64,000 nucleotides of DNA from Paenibacillus profundus (GTDB lineage Bacteria > Bacillota > Bacilli > Paenibacillales > Paenibacillaceae): contig NZ_JAJNBZ010000030.1 in the NCBI RefSeq assembly GCF_021369635.1, positions 1 to 64,000 on the forward strand, in the 5' to 3' direction. The position numbers were made by a program, and so were the translations under genes. Shown here piece after piece: positions 7,764-16,339 of this stretch. The notes beneath the pieces were generated by a model. It saw only the letters and a program-made list of their open reading frames with translations, did not search any database and had not been told where the DNA came from. Every line of letters begins with the position of its first letter. Within the stretch, counting starts at the first letter, position 1.

Positions 7764-7930
7764 GTCTAACGTTCTTGCATTCACGAACCCTCACCGACTT
7801 AAGGGCCAATGGCCCGGGCGCGACCGCTCTTAGTCGGTGCAGGGGTGTCCGCTGAATTCACTTCCCCGAAATGCCTCTGCGGACCGAGGAACCGTCAGGG
7901 TCCGATGCATGAATGTTTTGTTATCTGTAG
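7764..7930. repeat. attC-like palindromic repeat R7
   Basis: The left edge GTCTAACGTTCTTGCATTCACG fits RYYYAAC; read from the minus strand it is GTTAGAC, a perfect GTTRRRY. The inner stems CCCTCACCGACTTAAG/CTTAGTCGGTGCAGGGG and GTCCGC/GCGGAC are intact. The right edge is TTTTGTTATCTG. Confidence 0.8.
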
Positions 7931-7963
7931 TTACCAGCATCTCGAATTCACCTACATTTATCT

Positions 7964-8416
7964 TTATAATTTCAAGCAATAAAGAACTTCGTCGTCTACG
8001 ATTTTACCTGTATTTTCAAATCCAAATTCTCCATATAGTTTTTTTGCAGAATGGTTTTCTGGATCAAACGATAAATATATTTCTGAACATTACTTGTTCT
8101 TACTCATCTCTTTAATGATTAGACTTAGTGCCTTTCTACCGAAACCTTGACGTTGAAATTTATAGTCAATCATAATACGGCATAATTCAAAACAATTATC
8201 CTCCTCTGAATATCCATACATTGTAAATCCAACCATTGAATCTTCACTATAAATTGCTTTTGTTATCCATCCTTTTTCTATCTTTGATTGTGCAATCGAA
8301 ACTGCATTTGAAGCTACAAATTTCTCTACAAGGTAATGATTTTTATCAGGATCAGTCGTTAGAAATATACATTCTAGCCAGTTAGTTTCGTCTATGTCCT
8401 TTAATAAAACTTCCAC
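7964..8416 (-). pseudogene. GNAT family N-acetyltransferase with in-frame stop
   Basis: A 150-codon acetyltransferase frame. Residues 1-108 carry the N-terminus and motif A (ELCRIMIDYKFQRQGFGRKA). TAA at 8090-8092 then interrupts the frame, which continues uninterrupted as EIYLSFDPENHSAKKLYGEF and GFENTGKIVDDEVLYCLKL to TAA at 7964. The downstream half is the expected motif B region, so the gene was full length before a point nonsense change. It is alone between R7 and R8. The truncated product lacks the Tyr-bearing motif B and is probably inactive. Confidence 0.85.
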
Positions 8417-8452
8417 GAGATCGCCTTCTTTCTAATGTTCTATCGGTAATTG

Positions 8453-8620
8453 CAGATAACGTTGTTGTATCTACGAACCCGAGAGGCTTAAGGGAGCATC
8501 ACGACTGGGTCCGACGGACTTGCCTCGCAGGGTTGTTCACTGAATCCTTCTCCACTGATTACCTCATCTTGCGAACCAAGGGCCGAACGGCCCGAAGCGT
8601 AGATATGGTGTTATCGGATG
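8453..8620. repeat. attC-like palindromic repeat R8
   Basis: Left arm GATAACGTTGTTGTATCTACG, right arm CGTAGATATGGTGTTATCG. The inner stems GAACCCGAGAGGC/GCCTCGCAGGGTTGTTC and GTTC..GCGAAC are present. 168 bp. Confidence 0.8.
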
Positions 8621-8746
8621 GCGATGTCTTCTCTGTCCAGAGGTTGCCATGGACGGCAACCCTTTTCATATCAAACTTAAATTCCCGTTAGTATTAATCA
8701 AGTGTTCGAAATTGAAATTAGGAGAGTCGCTTATACTATATGTACT

Positions 8747-9100
8747 TTATTCCACTATTGTAAAGCTTTCTTCCCCCTCTCTGATAGGCAGATTAATTAT
8801 AGTCATTTTCTTTACAGACGCCCGTTTCAATGACCGCATGCAATTGACCAGAAAATCAATATGTGACTCTTCCCCTTGTAATTCTGCTTCCACACTTCCA
8901 TCTTTTAAATTTCTCACCCATCCAGTTAATTTCATTCTTCGAGCAATACAATATATCTCCAAGCGGAATCCTACCTTTTGCACCCTTCCAGAAAAAGCTA
9001 CGTTTTTTCTGACTATACTACTTGGTGTAAATTTTGGAAACTTAACACGATTTGCATGCCAAATTACATATTCATTTCTTAATTTCTTAAAAACACTCAT
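8747..9100 (-). CDS. acylphosphatase-like protein, 117 aa
   Basis: It would hydrolyse acyl phosphates such as acetyl phosphate in the cytoplasm. The conserved loop FSGRVQKVGFR (about residues 36-46), with the phosphate-binding Arg, and GWVRNLKDGSVEAELQG, with the catalytic Asn, are both present. The rest of the alpha/beta sandwich follows. It carries about 33 extra N-terminal residues (MSVFKKLRNEYVIWHANRVK and on) that ordinary 90-residue acylphosphatases lack. It is alone between R8 and R9. Confident as to family; the role of the extension is unknown. Confidence 0.85.
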   Translation of the reverse strand: MSVFKKLRNEYVIWHANRVKFPKFTPSSIVRKNVAFSGRVQKVGFRLEIYCIARRMKLTGWVRNLKDGSVEAELQGEESHIDFLVNCMRSLKRASVKKMTIINLPIREGEESFTIVE

Positions 9101-9237
9101 TCTTCCGCAGACTCCTTTTTATTACTGTTTTTGCCTTTTAGATTATTAAAACATACCACCTTCAATTAACGAGCCGTTAGTTAATTTAACAATTAATTTA
9201 AATAGGTTTTGATTTTTTTAATTATTTGCGTTGATTT

Positions 9238-9404
9238 CCTATAACGTTTCCGTGTTCACGACGTCCCACCACTTTAAGCGAACGTTAGTGAGTGGCCGCG
9301 ATGCGGTTAGATGATGCGGATGTGTCCCGGCAATCACTTCTTCGTCTATCTTCCGGGTCCGAGGCAGCTTGTCTGCCGAAGCGTGAACACATTGTTATAG
9401 GATG
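9238..9404. repeat. attC-like palindromic repeat R9
   Basis: Left arm ATAACGTTTCCGTGTTCACGACG, right arm CGTGAACACATTGTTATAGGATG. The inner stem is the CCCACCACTT variant, shared with the copies at 38.7 kb and the half copy at 29.5 kb. Confidence 0.8.
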
Positions 9405-9469
9405 TCAGCGCCGTCTTAGAAATATTTAGACTATTTAACTGTCGTTTCTCGACAGCGGAATAAACAATT

Positions 9470-10447
9470 TTATATACGTAAAAAGTCCAAATCAATATAT
9501 GGTGTATTATTCAGTAAGTTAAAATAATAGAAGCGTCGAGCTTGTTCATCCCATTCACTCCAATCAGGAGCATTAAAATCTCTGCTTCTATATAACGCGG
9601 ATAAGACTCTAGCTTGTCTTAAATCGATAAATAAGGGTATTTTCTTTAACCATACTTGACTTATAGAATTTTCTTTACAATAGCCGTTTAAGAAGTTGGA
9701 AAAAAAGCGCTTTGTAATCTCCTTCCTTACCTCTCCATCCACAACCCACGGGATAGGAATTTCGTAAAATAGTGGTGTAGCAATATCGGACACAAACCAG
9801 CTATATTCCGCCTCGTCAAAGTCGATAATATGGGCTTTATCCCCGTCATTTAGATAATTACCGCAGCTGACATCTCCATGAATGAGGCCATATGTATCTG
9901 TATCCTTGGAAAGAGCGCTAACTTCCCTAATTAAACGGTCAAAACTGTCATTTAATTCTGACGGACAGTAGTTTTTAAAAGAAGATAATAAAGCGTTATC
10001 ATTCCATTCATAGCGCATATGTTGGGGGGTATAATGAAGTGAAAGCTTATGTATTTTTCCAACAAATTGACCTATATTCTCATAAAAAGTATTGCTCTCC
10101 TCAGCAATTTTTGCATTTCTACCAGGGACTTTTTCAAAAGCTGTCACAACAAAAGAAGTATCAATTGTATGAAGAAGATCCCCCGTTAAAGACTGAATCG
10201 GTCTGGCTACTTTTAAACCGGACTCCGCCAAAAACATGATAAAGTCTAATTCCGCTTTCGTTAATATTTCATTCCGATGTGTGATATGGGCAATTCTTAG
10301 AATAACTTCACGATCTCCGACCAATCCAGAATAAACGAAGTTTTGAAATCCATTTAATTCGATCATTGAGTCTTCGTGTATACCATAATGTTCTGCGGCT
10401 TGTCTCAATATATCTTGAGTGAATAGCTGCTTAATCCTCTTGTCCAT
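9470..10447 (-). CDS. APH-type phosphotransferase (protein-kinase fold), 325 aa
   Basis: An aminoglycoside/choline-kinase-like enzyme that would phosphorylate a small molecule with ATP. The catalytic loop is GLIHGDVSCGNYLN (about residues 188-201: His, Asp, Asn), followed by AHIIDFDEAEYSW, which supplies the metal-binding Asp. The N-terminal FVYSGLVGDREVILRIAH holds the nucleotide-binding strand and Lys/Arg region. Full length for the family. It is alone between R9 and R10. A fragment of a second copy lies at about 40.27-40.36 kb, so this cassette once existed twice. The substrate is unknown; resistance should not be assumed. Confidence 0.88.
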   Translation of the reverse strand: MDKRIKQLFTQDILRQAAEHYGIHEDSMIELNGFQNFVYSGLVGDREVILRIAHITHRNEILTKAELDFIMFLAESGLKVARPIQSLTGDLLHTIDTSFVVTAFEKVPGRNAKIAEESNTFYENIGQFVGKIHKLSLHYTPQHMRYEWNDNALLSSFKNYCPSELNDSFDRLIREVSALSKDTDTYGLIHGDVSCGNYLNDGDKAHIIDFDEAEYSWFVSDIATPLFYEIPIPWVVDGEVRKEITKRFFSNFLNGYCKENSISQVWLKKIPLFIDLRQARVLSALYRSRDFNAPDWSEWDEQARRFYYFNLLNNTPYIDLDFLRI

Positions 10448-10554
10448 ATTATTCCACCTGCCCGTTAATTGAGTATAATTATCTTAATTTTTTTCTTCAG
10501 TCCCATGGTGGGACAAATGATCTGTTTACAAAATGTGTTTTGGGGCCGATCTTT

Positions 10555-10706
10555 CATATAACATTGTCGTGTTCCTGACGTTGATTCCCCTTAGATAGCT
10601 CTTATCTTAGGGGAATCGATGTGTCTGCCTGAATCCGCTTCCTTGAAATGCCTCTGGCAGACCAAGCGGCGACAGCCGTGAAGCTGGAACATAGTGTTAT
10701 ACGATG
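10555..10706. repeat. attC-like repeat R10 (hairpin subtype)
   Basis: The left edge is TATAACATTGTCGTGTTCCTGACG, the right edge is GGAACATAGTGTTATACGATG. The inner arm is the near-perfect hairpin CCCCTTAGATAGCTCTTATCTTAGGGG, in place of the CCGAGAGGC-type stem. Confidence 0.75.
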
Positions 10707-10733
10707 TATGATACTTCTTTGAGTTATCCAAAA

Positions 10734-11735
10734 TCAATTAAGCCTTAATCTTAACGTTTCAATAAATTCATATTCATTCTGTTCTATCCATTGCTTTCTA
10801 ATAACTAATTGATTAAGTATGAACCGAAAGTATTCTTCTATCTCCCGTCCTGAATAATATTGACCTATGTAAATACATATTAATGATACATAGTACATCT
10901 GCATTAAAAAAGGAATCCATTTAATTTCTTCTTCTGTCAATGTCATATATTGAGAATATTCATCCAAGAATAACTTCAGATTTGCAAGTGAATCATTGTC
11001 AAATTGAAGAAGATGATTTATACAAATAGCTAATTCTAATGCTCGAACATCATATGAAGCAAAATCAAAATCTAATACCCCACTCATCTTCCTTGTTTGA
11101 TTATCAATAAGCAAATTAAAAATTAAAATATCATGATGAACAATTTGCTTTGGTAAATTGTCAATAATGGATTCATTTCTTTGAACAGCTTGTAATGAAT
11201 CTATTAATATAGATAATTGGTTACTTTCAATCTCAAAAGGTGGCTGATCAATAAAACGTTTTACAGATCTTTCGTTAGATAATTGATGAAGATTGTATAT
11301 TTTATAAAACTTAATTTCTTTCATTAATACGTCACTTTTAAATTTCTTAAATGCAACCGATATTTCACCAACGGTTTTTCCATATTCCTTAATATCTGAT
11401 ACCTGTGTTAGGTCAGGGACTTCCCCTTCAATAAAACGTACCACTGAACCAAATTGACCATTTGATAGCTCGATAAATCTATCCCCTGTCTTAGCAATTA
11501 AAAACCCAGGAAGCTTAAATGGAAGATTATTTTGTTCAAGGAATGTCGTTAATTCAATTTCGAATTTTAATTTCTCTAGATTTTTTGAGTGGTTGTCATA
11601 TATTCTTGCAACATATTTATTATTGTTAACGGTTAATACTTGAGAGTAATTAGTAAGACCGAATGGCAGTGATTCAATGTTTTCAACTGCCTCATTAAAA
11701 TAATATGTAATCAGTTCTTTGATTAAATCTTCCAA
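10734..11735 (-). CDS. APH-type phosphotransferase, 333 aa
   Basis: A second protein-kinase-fold small-molecule kinase, only distantly similar to the one at 9470. The catalytic loop reads QIVHHDILIFNLLI (His, Asp, Asn), then GVLDFDFASYDVRALELAIC for the metal-binding Asp. The N-terminal GLTNYSQVLTVNNNKYVARI carries the nucleotide-binding strand. In this subgroup some proteins are homoserine kinase type II-like, others act on antibiotics; nothing here decides it. The whole-length gene sits alone between R10 and R11. Confidence 0.87.
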   Translation of the reverse strand: MEDLIKELITYYFNEAVENIESLPFGLTNYSQVLTVNNNKYVARIYDNHSKNLEKLKFEIELTTFLEQNNLPFKLPGFLIAKTGDRFIELSNGQFGSVVRFIEGEVPDLTQVSDIKEYGKTVGEISVAFKKFKSDVLMKEIKFYKIYNLHQLSNERSVKRFIDQPPFEIESNQLSILIDSLQAVQRNESIIDNLPKQIVHHDILIFNLLIDNQTRKMSGVLDFDFASYDVRALELAICINHLLQFDNDSLANLKLFLDEYSQYMTLTEEEIKWIPFLMQMYYVSLICIYIGQYYSGREIEEYFRFILNQLVIRKQWIEQNEYEFIETLRLRLN

Positions 11736-11763
11736 TATGGTTTCCTACTTTCTTTGTCATATA

Positions 11764-11930
11764 TCGTATAACGTTCTTGTATTCACGAACCCGAGAACCT
11801 TAAGGCCCGAAAGGGCCGGCCGCGATGCGGTTAGGTTCACAGGGTTGTCCGCCTGATTCAGCTTCCTCGAAATGTCCCGGGCGGACCGAGGGCCGGATGG
11901 CCCGATGTGTGAATATGGTGTTAGCTAATG
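11764..11930. repeat. attC-like palindromic repeat R11
   Basis: Left arm GTATAACGTTCTTGTATTCACG, right arm TGTGAATATGGTGTTAGCT. Inner CCCGAGAACCTTAAGG/GGTTAGGTTCACAGGG and GTCCGC..GCGGAC stems are intact. Confidence 0.8.
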
Positions 11931-11962
11931 CAACTGTCCTCTTGAATTACTACTACGTGTAC

Positions 11963-12377
11963 TTACCAGTTCTCCAAGATCCAATCTTTAATTTGTTCAG
12001 CTACTTCTTCCGCTGGAAGCTCTGTCGTATCAATTGTTGGCATTGGCGGGTTAAATGCAGTTTTTGAATTATTTATTAACCAATTAGCAAAGTTTTTTAT
12101 GATCTTGAATTATTCTCTCTTCCCATCCTCTTGCCTTTATTCTTTCTTTACGGGCAGAATCATCACAATGCAAGTTAATATAAAGAATTCTATCAAACTT
12201 ATCTTTATGATCTGCTAATTCAATGTTCTCGGGGATCATCGTTCCACAAAGAACCGTCCCTCGGCCACTTAATGAAATGCTATATGCATTTTTCAACCAA
12301 TTAGCTCTGGCAATTTGCCAATCAACATTATTAATAATATCCATATCAAAGATGTCATAATAAGGTAGCAGCTAATG
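11963..12377 (-). pseudogene. nucleoside/AAA-type kinase fragment, frameshifted and 5'-truncated
   Basis: On the minus strand LLPYYDIFDMDIINNVDWQI continues through SLSGRGTVLCGTMIPENIEL and FDRILYINLHCDDSARKERI to IIQDHK, typical of small P-loop kinases that modify or transport nucleotides or sugars. After a run of six A (about 12088-12095) the frame shifts and continues as NFANWLINNSKTAFN to ELPAEEVAEQIKDWILENW, stop at 11963. The N-terminus with the P-loop (GxxxxGKS) is absent and a stop lies just upstream. It follows the next gene closely, so deletion after cassette insertion is likely. Confidence 0.7.
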
Positions 12378-12394
12378 ATCCGTTCGATTAATTC

Positions 12395-12925
12395 CTATTG
12401 TTGTTCAAACTCCTTAATTAGCTTCTGGGACTTTTTCATTGCTTCTTCTCTGTCACTCGCAGGAAACGTTATCATGTACCCGTCTGATAAAGTTAATGAA
12501 CCATTCATAGTTAATTTTATTGTAAAATCAGTGAATTTATCATTTGTGTACATCCAACCGTATTGATAAATATCAGGTCTGATTCTGCCTTTAAGAGCTC
12601 CGTTTAACTTTCGGAAAGGGGAGAATATCGTGGTGAAATTATGACCGTCGTAATGTAACTCTAATTCAGCTCTATCTTTTGGAATATTAGGAATTTTATC
12701 TCCCTTAAAGTCAATTAAGCCATGAAAGGTTTTATTGCCATTGATATGATTCTCCAACTTACCATCAATGTGTACTTTTATATGCTCGATTATTCCTTCC
12801 GTCCCTAATTGATAATAAACTCCATCTAATGTCTCTGAATACTTCTTGGGTGTAAAGTACCAAATTAAGAATATTCCTATAACAACAGTAACTATTGAAA
12901 GTATGACAGCAATTTTTGTCTTCAT
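12395..12925 (-). CDS. hypothetical membrane-anchored protein, 176 aa
   Basis: I do not know the family. A single N-terminal helix (KIAVILSIVTVVIGIFLIWY) would tether the protein in the membrane with a roughly 145-residue extracellular domain. That domain is rich in Tyr, Gly and charged residues and may be a beta-sandwich (DGVYYQLGTEGIIEHIKVHI, then LELHYDGHNFTTIFSPF). There is no lipobox Cys. The ATG at 12925 follows GGAGGAGTTA, so I prefer it to the in-frame codon four residues upstream. It lies between the partial repeat R12 and the broken kinase. Confidence 0.72.
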   Translation of the reverse strand: MKTKIAVILSIVTVVIGIFLIWYFTPKKYSETLDGVYYQLGTEGIIEHIKVHIDGKLENHINGNKTFHGLIDFKGDKIPNIPKDRAELELHYDGHNFTTIFSPFRKLNGALKGRIRPDIYQYGWMYTNDKFTDFTIKLTMNGSLTLSDGYMITFPASDREEAMKKSQKLIKEFEQQ

Positions 12926-13057
12926 TAACTCCTCCATGTTTTTTGATATCCTGTCCGCTAAGTAATCATCGCCATAATTTTAAATTTTATCTTTCATATG
13001 TTTCATCAAGCAACAGGACGTTGCGAATGTATTTCCTTACAATGTTTTAGGGGCATT

Positions 13058-13112
13058 ATTTCAGATAACGTCTTTTTTGCGCAAGCACCCTATATAAGGT
13101 GATATCTACGAA
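13058..13112. repeat. partial attC-like repeat R12 (left edge only)
   Basis: TCAGATAACGTC at 13061-13072 and GATATCTACGAAC at about 13100-13112 match the left arm of the repeats, with about 25 bp of foreign sequence between them. The remainder is replaced by the integrase remnant. Confidence 0.5.
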
Positions 13113-13189
13113 CTTCGCGAATACCTACAAAATTGCGGGATTGTACGAAACCTACCTGCATCAAGGGCGAACTAGCCTCTTACATCTCT

Positions 13190-13512
13190 TTTTCTCCGTC
13201 CTCCATATCACTCTTTATCCGATCGAGCGGGCTCATAATGCGTCGGACTCAATCGTTACTGACATGCGTGTAACGTTCTGTTGTTCGAGAGCCCTGATGA
13301 CCAAGAAGATTTTGAATGTCCTCGTAAATCCGTACCTGCTTCCAGCAAATGCGTAGCAAAAGAGTAACGAAGCGAATGGACGGTTACAGGCTTTGGTATC
13401 GCTGCTCTTTCCTTTGCTTGTCCGAATAACATCTGAACCGTTCGTTCCGTCATATGCTTTCTTATCCTGGCTAGGGAATAAACTGCTCAGCTCTTTCGTA
13501 GACATCTCATAC
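13190..13512 (-). pseudogene. tyrosine recombinase (XerC/D- or integron-integrase-like) C-terminal remnant
   Basis: Translation on the minus strand in three frames restores the end of a tyrosine recombinase. A short LFPSQDKK stretch leads into TERTVQMLFGQAKERAAIPK, then PVTVHSLRYSFATHLLEAGT with DLR. A one-base shift leads to DIQNLLGHQGSRTTERYTHV, and MSPLDR follows after an in-frame TGA. The Arg of HSLR, the His of LLGH and the nucleophile Tyr of RYTHV are all present, so it once held the active site. The N-terminal two thirds are missing, including the insertion that separates IntI from XerC/D, so the subgroup cannot be decided. It is embedded in the repeat array and could be the remains of its recombinase. 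Confidence 0.75.
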
Positions 13513-13582
13513 TTTTTGCTTGATGTAACATTTGGAATCTTTCTCTATCTTTCTCTCTTTTAAGTATACTGACAGTGTGTAA

Positions 13583-13625
13583 TATTGGAAATATCATCTT
13601 ACATAGAAAAAGAGACACCTCCTCC
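13583..13625. repeat. terminator-like segment shared with 31.5 kb
   Basis: TTGGAAATATCATCTTACATAGAAAAAGAGACACCTCCTCC is nearly identical to 31466-31506, where it forms half of a terminator hairpin. Here the second half is replaced by an unrelated gene fragment. Confidence 0.5.
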
Positions 13626-13906
13626 ACCTAAAGGCAGATCGTGCCTATACCGTTCATCTGATGAAGGCCATCGAAGCGGCTCGGGCGAAGGCGGATGTGT
13701 TGGATCTGGATCTCAGCAATTGTTACATCGACTGCCATGAGTATCGTCCGGTACAACAGCCCGATTCCCGCACCCTCTCGTTCTGGTTCTACTCAGAAGA
13801 TCTAGTGAACTGGAGGGACGGCTACAGCGAGGACTTCCACGATCTTGCGGTGAAGATTAACGCCGATACAGGCCAAGTAATCCAGCTCCTGGGATCGAGC
13901 CGCTAA
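13626..13906 (+). pseudogene. 3' fragment of an unknown gene
   Basis: The frame is open upstream of the ATG at 13661 (KADRAYTVHL then MKAIEAARAKADVLDLDLSN), so that ATG is probably internal. The sequence ends YIDCHEYRPVQQPDSRTLSF, WFYSEDLVNWRDGYSEDFHD and LAVKINADTGQVIQLLGSSR. Its GC content is higher than that of its neighbours. I do not recognise the family. It begins where the terminator-like segment is cut, which suggests a rearrangement joint near 13625. Confidence 0.5.
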
Positions 13907-14003
13907 AATTGCTTACATGAAGGTAAACTTACGTTATCTAAACGGATCATCATACTCGTGCTCCAAGATGGGATTGATAGGAATCGTGATGAGGGGGATA
14001 TAA

Positions 14004-14114
14004 AAGGCGTTATCGTTCAACCTTTTTCGATTCACGTTTGCGACTATACGAAGTTGCGAAGTCAATTTGGGTAACCAAAGTGCAACAAGCTTTCCGTATA
14101 GTCGCTGTTATCGT
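14004..14114. repeat. attC-like hairpin R14 (divergent)
   Basis: GCGACTATACG (14040-14050) and CGTATAGTCGC (14095-14105) form a perfect 11-bp stem. The flanks GCGTTATCG (14007-14015) and TGTTATCG (14106-14113) resemble the core edges. The rest does not match the main repeat family. Confidence 0.45.
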
Positions 14115-14181
14115 CCGAGGCAAAGCTAGAGGGCAATGTGGCTCTTACTTATCAATTTGATTCATTTATTTCTCATCGCGT

Positions 14182-14781
14182 TTACCGATCATTTAAGCCT
14201 TTTCCATTGAGGATTTGCTGTACACATTTTTCAACCCTTGACTCCCGAGTTTTGGATTGTTTGGGTGCAGAGAAGTGCATAACATATGCTCTCTGCCGTC
14301 CCGGCGTTAATGCTTCAAAAGCCGTTTTCAAGGCGGGATTTTCATCTAATTTGTTTTGAAATTCTTCAGGAAGTATGAGATCCGTACTCTTTTTAAAATC
14401 CACTTTCAAACCGGCTTTTTCCACTTCAATGGCTTCATGAATATAGGCTTTCAAGATGGTATCCATCTCAACGATTTCTTGAACATTGGTGAATCGAATC
14501 TGGCGGCCCGCCTGCGTATTCTCCCCAATTTGGACTAAAATGCCGTTGGGATCATGTAATAACACACCTTTGAAAAACATAAGCGCACAGAATTCTTTAA
14601 ATCCTTGTATGATAACGATGTTACTTCCCTCAAACGTGTAACAAGGTTTCCCCCACTTCAATTCTTCGGTCAGCTGACAGTCAAGTATGATCGATCTCAA
14701 CTTCTCCGTTTCTTCCTGCCATTTATTCGTCTTACTTAAAAAAATATCAACCTTAGGATTCATTTTCATTCCCTTTGTCAT
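14182..14781 (-). CDS. YdeI/DUF1801-type protein, 199 aa
   Basis: Full-length member of the YdeI/OmdA group. The N-terminal DUF1801 part shows VDIFLSKTNKWQEETEKLRS, the ELKWGKPCYTF motif and NIVIIQGFKEFCALMFFKG. The C-terminal OmdA-like part shows LPEEFQNKLDENPALKTAFE, LTPGRQRAYVMHFSAPKQSK and TRESRVEKCVQQIL. In Bacillus the family has been linked to membrane and cationic peptide stress, but the biochemistry is not settled. The ATG at 14781 follows GAGGAAGCGAAT. It shares one inter-repeat interval with the AlaX-like gene. Confidence 0.85.
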   Translation of the reverse strand: MTKGMKMNPKVDIFLSKTNKWQEETEKLRSIILDCQLTEELKWGKPCYTFEGSNIVIIQGFKEFCALMFFKGVLLHDPNGILVQIGENTQAGRQIRFTNVQEIVEMDTILKAYIHEAIEVEKAGLKVDFKKSTDLILPEEFQNKLDENPALKTAFEALTPGRQRAYVMHFSAPKQSKTRESRVEKCVQQILNGKGLNDR

Positions 14782-14915
14782 ATTCGCTTCCTCTATATCG
14801 TTTTTACTCATGATGGTTTAGGTATATATCAATATTTGTTTACAGAAAATCGTTTTCTGATACGAAGTGGAAGAAATCACGATATGAACTCTTTCTAAAA
14901 AAGAAAAGATCAAAT

Positions 14916-16091
14916 CTATTCCCCTTGTAATGACTGCGCTGTAAAATGGCAAAACGCCTCGGCATCCTCTCTGGTGGCAAAACCGGCCTGTGCCATCTTG
15001 TCGCTGCCTCCGCCTTTGCCGCGATAATCGCCCAAATGCTGTTTGAAGAACGCACCGCAGGCTAGTCCACCCTCTCCTCCTTGGGCGAGCAGCACCTTAT
15101 GGTCTGCATTGGACACGAAGAGCACGACCAGATCAGCTTGGTCGGTGGGCTTTACCGCCAAGTTCTGCATATCCTTCAGTGACTTATCCATAAATACGTG
15201 CTTAATTAGGCTGCCCTGACAATCTGCCAATAGCTTCCCAGCCAAATAAGCGTCATTCTCAGCCTTCACCGCGTTCAATTCAGCTTGGAGCTGCTTCTGC
15301 TCTTGATCCCATTTTTCAATCCGATCCAGAATCTCTTCCTTTGCCGTATTGAACCGGGCCGATAGACTGCCGAGGATCTCCATTCCGGCATTAAATTCGT
15401 TCAACGCACGATATCCACATTTAAAATAGATACGCATATTCCCCTTCTGCTTCTCTACTCTCAGCAGTTTGATCATTCCGATTTCACCCGTTGCCAAGAC
15501 ATGTGTGCCACCGCAGGCGTTATACTCGATACCTTCGATTTCAACGATCCGGATATCGTCGGTTACCTTTGGCTGCTTCACTAGCGACAGGACGGCAGCT
15601 TGCTCCTGGTTCACAACATAATTCGTTACCTTGCGATTAAGGTAAATCTGATCATTTACCTCCAACTCCAGCATCATGAGCTGATCCAGAGGCAGATCAG
15701 GTCGGGCAATATCAATGGTGGCGTAATCCTGACCTAGGTGAAAACTAAGCGTTTCCGCCTGGCATACCTCCAGACACATGGCTGACAGCAAATGCTGGCC
15801 GCTATGATGCTGCATATGGTCGAACCTTCTATCCCAATTCAATCGGCAGCCGACCTCTTCCTACTCAGGAAAACGCTCGACTTTATGCAGAATTTCTCCT
15901 TCCTCAAGAACGACATCAAGAACCGGAATTTTATCGATCCACCCCAGGTCACAGGGCTGCCCTCCGCCGTGTGGATAAAAGGCCGTCTCATTTAATATCA
16001 GATATGTTCCGTTCTCCCGCTCCAGTTTACGTGTGATTCGTGTATTCCACTCTCGGATATAAGCGGATTCGTAATATAACTTCTTCGTCAT
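14916..16091 (-). pseudogene. AlaX-type alanyl-tRNA editing protein with in-frame amber codon
   Basis: A free-standing alanyl-tRNA editing hydrolase, which would clear Ser-tRNA(Ala). Read in one frame it has YYESAYIREWNTRI and AFYPHGGGQPCDLGWI, then TAG at 15861-15863. It continues in frame with FDHMQHHSGQHLLSA (zinc His pair), YNACGGTHVLATGEIG (zinc Cys and His) and a C-terminal DHHA1 domain ending GGEGGLACGAFF...GDYRGKGGGSDKMAQAG. The length of about 390 residues fits AlaX-L. ATG 16091 follows AGGACATGAAG; an ATG at 16121 is also in frame. The only lesion is the amber codon, so the loss is recent or the codon is read through. Confidence 0.85.
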
Positions 16092-16186
16092 CTTCATGTC
16101 CTCACTATTCCTAGGTTTCATTTACTTTACTATAAAACGCTCCTATAACTCCAATTGCTTTTTTACCTTGCTTAATTTAGGAATAA

Positions 16187-16300
16187 TCGATAACGTGCAA
16201 TGCTGATACACTTCGAACTTCGAACTCAAGTGGCTAGGAGCTATGCCATTCATAAAAAAAACAGCCTTAGATAGCATTATCTTAGGCTGGTGCTTCGAAG
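16187..16300. repeat. attC-like repeat R15 (hairpin subtype, decayed)
   Basis: The left edge GATAACGTGCAATGCTGATAC resembles the core. The central hairpin AGCCTTAGATAGCATTATCTTAGGCT is nearly perfect. CTTCGAA occurs on each side. The right core cannot be seen. Confidence 0.5.
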
Positions 16301-16339
16301 CAACTAAATCCCAACTACAACTACACATCCGGCAAATCC

